From: an uncultured Bacilli bacterium
GTDB lineage: Bacteria; Bacillota_I; Bacilli_A; RF39; UBA660
DNA: 10,051 nucleotides
NCBI GenBank assembly: GCA_944371685.1
Contig: CALVXV010000038.1
Coordinates: 1-10,051, forward strand
Direction: 5' to 3'
The position numbers and the translations under genes were made by a program. The notes under the pieces were generated by a model. That model searched no databases, was not told where the DNA came from, and saw only the letters and a program-made list of their open reading frames with translations. Shown piece after piece: positions 6,280 to 10,051 of this stretch. Each line of letters opens with the position of its first letter. Position 1 is the first letter of the stretch.

Positions 6280-7605
6280 CTAGGAAAGTTCACTAACAAT
6301 TTTTTTAAATTCATTACCTCTATCTTCAAAATTTTTATATTGATCCCAACTCGCACAAGCCGGACTTAATAAAATTGTATCTCCTTCCAAAGAAATATTA
6401 TAAGCCACTTTAGTTGCTTCTTCTAAATTATCTGTAACCGTCACATCAATATTATTATCTAAAGCAAATTGCTTAATTCTATTCTTAGTTTCACCATAGC
6501 AAACAATATGTTTAACATGAGTTAAATAAGGTAAAAGTGGTTCAAAACTATGTCCTCGATCTAATCCACCTAATATAAGCACCACCTCATTAGAAAATGA
6601 TTTTAAAGCCGTTATTGTTGAATCAACATTAGTTGCCTTAGAATCATTATAAAACTCCCTTCCATTTAATTTTCTAACAAACTCTATTCTATGTTCAACT
6701 CCAGCAAAATTATTCAAAACTTCTTTAATAACATTATTAGAAACATTAAACTCTTTGGCAACCAAAATAGCTGCCATAATATTTTCATAATTATGTATAC
6801 CTTTAACTCTAATATCAGATATTTCTGCCACCTTTTCTCCTTCATAAACAATTGCATCTTTATCTATATAAATATTTGCTTGTCCTTTAGAAGAAAAATA
6901 TACCTTTTTAGCCTTTAAATTATGTGTAAGTTCACATATTGCCTTATCTTCCTTATTTAAAATAGCCACATCTAAACCACTTTGATTTCTAAATATTCTA
7001 AGTTTATTTAACTTATATTTTTCATAGGTTCCAAAAAAATCTAAATGTACTGGAAATAAATTAGTCAAAACAGCAATATCAACTTTAAAAGTATCTAAAT
7101 TAACTAGTTGATGACTAGAAATTTCTACCACTAAAATATCTCCATTTTGAATATCCTGTAATTGACTACATAGTGGATAACCAATATTGCCAGCTAAATG
7201 CACCGGCAACCCAGCCGCCTTTAAAAATTCATAAGTAATAATTGTTGTTGTTGTTTTACCATTAGAACCTGTAATTCCCACAATTTTAACTTCAGGCAAA
7301 TACCTATAAGCCACTTCCAATTCAGTAATAACAGGAATATTAAACTCTTTGGCTTTTAAAACAACTGGATGATCTAATCTAACTCCAGGATTTTTGACCA
7401 CATAGTCATAACTATCATCAAAAATTTCACCTTGGTTCTTAGTAATAATTACATTAATTCCAAGATCTTCCAATTCTCTAATAATATCTAAATCATCACA
7501 TTTTACATCAGTAATTAAAACATGGTTGTCAGTAGCTAATAATTTAGCCACTGAGCACCCACTTTTACCCATACCTAAAACAAATACCTTTTTATCTTTA
7601 AACAT
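6280..7605 (-). CDS. murD: UDP-N-acetylmuramoyl-L-alanine--D-glutamate ligase MurD
   Basis: MurD adds D-Glu to UDP-MurNAc-L-Ala using ATP, the second amino-acid step of cytoplasmic peptidoglycan precursor synthesis. The 441 residues fit the family (about 440-450). The N-terminal Rossmann domain opens with VFVLGMGKSG (7-16). The central ATPase domain carries the P-loop GITGSNGKTTTT (110-121), VVEISSHQL (159-167) and NLFPVHLDFFGTYEKYKLNK (182-201), where K201 is the expected carbamylated Lys. The usual Asp of PDHLD is V186 here. The C-terminal domain shows EHRIEFV (304-310), DSKATN (321-326), GGLDRG (346-351) and LSPACASWDQYKNFEDRG (413-430). The RBS AGGAGGT is at 7611-7617. It follows the kinase-like gene by 28 bases, so the two are probably co-transcribed. 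No other dcw genes are nearby, which is unusual. Confidence 0.97.
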   Translation of the reverse strand: MFKDKKVFVLGMGKSGCSVAKLLATDNHVLITDVKCDDLDIIRELEDLGINVIITKNQGEIFDDSYDYVVKNPGVRLDHPVVLKAKEFNIPVITELEVAYRYLPEVKIVGITGSNGKTTTTIITYEFLKAAGLPVHLAGNIGYPLCSQLQDIQNGDILVVEISSHQLVNLDTFKVDIAVLTNLFPVHLDFFGTYEKYKLNKLRIFRNQSGLDVAILNKEDKAICELTHNLKAKKVYFSSKGQANIYIDKDAIVYEGEKVAEISDIRVKGIHNYENIMAAILVAKEFNVSNNVIKEVLNNFAGVEHRIEFVRKLNGREFYNDSKATNVDSTITALKSFSNEVVLILGGLDRGHSFEPLLPYLTHVKHIVCYGETKNRIKQFALDNNIDVTVTDNLEEATKVAYNISLEGDTILLSPACASWDQYKNFEDRGNEFKKIVSELS

Positions 7606-7633
7606 AAGCTACCTCCTAGCTAAAAGGTTTAAA

Positions 7634-9442
7634 CTAAAATCTTTTCATGATTCTATCAACTTCCGACTCTAGCTTAGATTTCATAATACAATCTGCAAAA
7701 CCATCTTGTAAATAATGTAATTTAATAAACTCTTTATTATCATCTATCATAACTACTACTGGCGTATGAAATTTTTTATTTTTCTTAAGTTCCTTTAAAA
7801 CATCTAAAGCACTAAATGTAGAAGTTTCATCATCTAATATTATTAAATCATACTTAATATTAGAAGCAATTTTTTCAATTACATCCCTTCCAAAAAGTGA
7901 TCCACTAACCTCAGCATCATGATTTTCAAGAAATGTTGTTATTTTAGCAAGTTCTTTCGCATCATCATCAACAACCATAACTTTTTTATTACGATATAAA
8001 CTTTGTTCATAACTTTCAAGTTTTTTAGAAATTTCAGTCTCTTTAGATTCGACAATTTTTTGTTCAAGTACAATATTAACTGTTGTTCCTTCCTCATCAC
8101 TTTTGACCATCAAATTACCACCAAGTAATGCAATTAACTTTTTAACCTCTTTTAAACTTAACATCTCACCATCACGATTACGCAAATCAATCTGTGATAA
8201 TTCCTCACTATTTAAACTTAAAATATTGTTAACTTCCTCAATGCTCATACCAGCACTAGTATCACTAACTGTAATAATAAGCCTACACACACCATATTTT
8301 ATAATTCCATTAACCTCTAAATTAATCTCACCAGTAGCGGTATGTTTCAAAGCATTAGCCAAAATAGAATTAACAGCTTGCTTCAACTTAATAGAATCAC
8401 CATATAAATAACTAGGTAGTACATTACTTATCACACAATTAAACTTAACCTTTTTATCAACTTGTTGTTCAAAACGATACTCAATTTCTTTAAAAATATT
8501 TATGGCATTATAACGACTATCATAAATCTTAAGTCTTTTAGTAGTCATACTAGACACATCCAAAGCATCATTTATTAAATAATCTAACTCAGTTCCAATA
8601 TTATTAATATATCTAATTTTTTCTTTAATTTCATCAACGCTATTATAATTTTGAAGTTCAGCACTTACCCCAATAATATCCTTAACCGGTTTTTTAATTT
8701 CTTGAGTCATTCTAAACAAAAAATTAGAAGTATCTTGATTAGATTTTTCAATTAATTTTTTATTTTTATATAATTCTTCCATCATCTGTACATCTGGATT
8801 TTCGATAGTAAAATACATAAGAAAAGTTACAAAAACATGTACAGCAGTTGCTAATAACAAACCTGGATTAAAATACTGAATTGCTGAACAAACACTGCCA
8901 AAAATTACAAATACCACAAGTGGTAAAAATCTTTTATCTTTAAAATTTCGAAAATTCCAAACCACCGAAACGCAAGCAATAAAACAAAATAACACCGTTG
9001 CCAAATAAATTAAATTTACACTGCTACCATAAGTATAGGCAATATCACCTTCATAATAGAAATAAATTGGTAACGCCGAATCAATTAAAGCAAAAACTAT
9101 AAAAAATACAATGAAAAATCTATTAACTTTTTTAATTAATTTTTGCTTCCGCTTAATCTGCAAAGCAATCGTTACAATATATGCACACAAAGTAGTTGCC
9201 CAAAGCAATAAGAAAATCAAATATATTTTAGCTACACTATAGCTTAATATTGGCGTGGTTTGATATAAAGGTCCAACAAAATCTAAAACAATTTCCAAAA
9301 CAAGTTCAATTAAAGCAATTATAATCAAATAAGAATATATTTTATTTTCTAAATTTCGTAATCTTCTCTTACTAAAAAATACAACAACCAGCAATAATAA
9401 ATAAATTAACGCTTCAAATAAGAAAAACTTTCCAGTACTCAT
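7634..9442 (-). CDS. Multi-TM hybrid histidine-kinase-like protein lacking the phospho-accepting His
   Basis: Membrane protein of 602 residues with hybrid sensor-kinase architecture. About seven hydrophobic helices fill residues 5-212 (near 6-23, 37-57, 68-95, 109-127, 141-162, 172-189, 195-212). A coiled linker leads to a HisKA-like helix pair whose H-box reads FLFRMTQEIKKP (241-252): Gln247 stands where the phosphorylated His should be. The HATPase_c domain is recognisable: N-box LANALKHT (361-368, N363), G1 DTSAGM (394-399) and GG at 441-442 with a short GTT at 452-454. A receiver domain closes the protein: acidic D492-D494, phospho-acceptor D537 in LIILDDET, K588, but Ile566 in place of the usual Thr/Ser. 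So autophosphorylation looks impossible by the normal route, while the receiver Asp is kept. RBS GGGGTGA at 9447-9453. It starts 12 bases after the AMP-binding gene and precedes murD. Its signal is unknown. Confidence 0.9.
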   Translation of the reverse strand: MSTGKFFLFEALIYLLLLVVVFFSKRRLRNLENKIYSYLIIIALIELVLEIVLDFVGPLYQTTPILSYSVAKIYLIFLLLWATTLCAYIVTIALQIKRKQKLIKKVNRFFIVFFIVFALIDSALPIYFYYEGDIAYTYGSSVNLIYLATVLFCFIACVSVVWNFRNFKDKRFLPLVVFVIFGSVCSAIQYFNPGLLLATAVHVFVTFLMYFTIENPDVQMMEELYKNKKLIEKSNQDTSNFLFRMTQEIKKPVKDIIGVSAELQNYNSVDEIKEKIRYINNIGTELDYLINDALDVSSMTTKRLKIYDSRYNAINIFKEIEYRFEQQVDKKVKFNCVISNVLPSYLYGDSIKLKQAVNSILANALKHTATGEINLEVNGIIKYGVCRLIITVSDTSAGMSIEEVNNILSLNSEELSQIDLRNRDGEMLSLKEVKKLIALLGGNLMVKSDEEGTTVNIVLEQKIVESKETEISKKLESYEQSLYRNKKVMVVDDDAKELAKITTFLENHDAEVSGSLFGRDVIEKIASNIKYDLIILDDETSTFSALDVLKELKKNKKFHTPVVVMIDDNKEFIKLHYLQDGFADCIMKSKLESEVDRIMKRF

Positions 9443-9454
9443 TTTGTCACCCCA

Positions 9455-10051
9455 TTATCCCAAATTATTCTTTATCACTTTTTGAGTTCCTTTTTTAGCT
9501 TTTTCATTTGCTTTAGCTTCTTCCTCGGCCATTTTTTCAAGTGTCAAATAATCAATTTTATCAGCTTTAGTCCTTGGTAAAGCATCAACAAACTCAAAAG
9601 TTTCTGGAATTTCAAATGGTTTTAATTGAATAGTATCTCCATTATCATTAATAACTCTTGGACTTTCCAAACATTTTCTAATATATTCATCAGTAACTTC
9701 GTCACGTGGCATTCCTTCTTTTAAAACAACATAAGCCTTGCCAACATAAAGATTCTTCTCATCAGGCATTTTAACTACTGCACAATTCTCAATCCCATCA
9801 ACAGTGCCAATAATATTTTGAACCTTATCACAATATACTTTATTTAAATCAGATCTAATATAAAATCTTGATTGACGACCAGTTAAAGTAAAGTACCCAT
9901 CCTCATCAAGGTGACCTAATGTCTCCGTATTAAAATATACTTTTCCATCATGTTCAATCCAAACTTTATCAGTTAAATCAGGTCTTTTATAATATCCTTT
10001 AAATATATGTTTTCCTCGAACACAAAGTATACCAGTTTCACCATATTTTAA
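9455..10051 (-). CDS. Class I adenylate-forming (AMP-binding) enzyme, C-terminal part; 5' end outside window
   Basis: The reading frame is open from the window edge to the stop at 9455, giving 198 residues; the ATG at 9767-9769 is internal. Members of this superfamily activate a carboxylate with ATP and pass it to CoA or a carrier-protein thiol. Visible are the A6-like GETGILCVRGKHIFKGYYK (4-22), the A7/A8 region NTETLGHLDEDGYFTLTGR (41-59), the hinge segment YIRSDLNKVYCDKVQ (64-78) and the C-terminal A10-like LPRTKADKIDY (158-168) with catalytic-type K165. Several positions deviate: TGD is TET (42-44), the usual Gly after the hinge is Leu-Asn, and GKID is DKID. A Lys/Glu-rich tail closes it. 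Substrate cannot be assigned: acyl-CoA synthetase, acyl-ACP or D-alanine-carrier ligase are all possible. First visible gene of the run leading to the kinase-like gene and murD. Confidence 0.88.
   Translation of the reverse strand, partial: LKYGETGILCVRGKHIFKGYYKRPDLTDKVWIEHDGKVYFNTETLGHLDEDGYFTLTGRQSRFYIRSDLNKVYCDKVQNIIGTVDGIENCAVVKMPDEKNLYVGKAYVVLKEGMPRDEVTDEYIRKCLESPRVINDNGDTIQLKPFEIPETFEFVDALPRTKADKIDYLTLEKMAEEEAKANEKAKKGTQKVIKNNLG

Noticed and set aside
6239..6286. Terminator after murD
   Set aside because: Possible stems (TTCCTA/TAGGAA with a 17-base loop; CAATTTTT/AAAAATTG with a long loop) are AT-rich or loosely spaced and lack a following T-run.
9455..9769. Stand-alone 104-residue protein starting at the ATG at 9767-9769
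   Set aside because: The frame continues upstream to the window edge with clear AMP-binding enzyme motifs, so this ATG is internal.
23..10051. UGA read as Trp (Mycoplasma-type code)
   Set aside because: Full-length conserved proteins such as MurD, DnaI and DnaB are obtained with the standard code and Trp is TGG throughout.

Overview
The window is AT-rich (roughly 30% G+C by eye) and every convincing gene lies on the minus strand, so transcription runs from high to low coordinates. The DnaB/DnaI primosome pair, sortase-anchored surface proteins with a thioester domain, and GGAGG-type ribosome binding sites point to a low-GC Bacillota (Bacilli), probably an uncultured host-associated lineage; the exact lineage is inference. 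Trp is encoded by TGG throughout, so the standard bacterial code applies, yet none of the eight visible stop codons is TGA (five TAG, three TAA).

Layout in transcription order. (1) 10051 to 6280 is an operon-like run: the C-terminal part of a class I adenylate-forming (AMP-binding) enzyme that enters from outside the window, a multi-TM hybrid histidine-kinase-like protein, and murD. The kinase-like protein has Gln where the phospho-accepting His should be, and the AMP-binding fragment has altered motifs, so both may be catalytically divergent. (2) 6279 to 6029 is a 251-bp gap with candidate promoters for the next gene and a short ORF-like stretch just after murD. (3) 6028 to 5474 is a RimJ/RimL-type GNAT acetyltransferase. 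(4) A strong sigma-A-type promoter (5456 to 5428) drives a two-gene surface operon: a large Pro-Thr-Glu-repeat protein with an LPQTG sorting signal, then a thioester-domain adhesin with a variant VPNTA signal, ended by a clear intrinsic terminator (2280 to about 2251). (5) 2217 to 23 holds dnaB and dnaI, the replication-restart/initiation pair that loads the replicative helicase, translationally coupled.

How the parts fit: the surface operon looks like a stalk protein plus a covalent-binding adhesin, although no sortase is in the window. murD supplies a cytoplasmic step of peptidoglycan precursor synthesis, and its placement behind a degenerate sensor kinase and an adenylating enzyme, not in a division/cell-wall cluster, is unusual. 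The most noteworthy items are the His-less hybrid kinase, the Pro-Thr-Glu protein with a 54-residue tail after its sorting signal and two diverged repeat domains, and two different sorting motifs in one operon.
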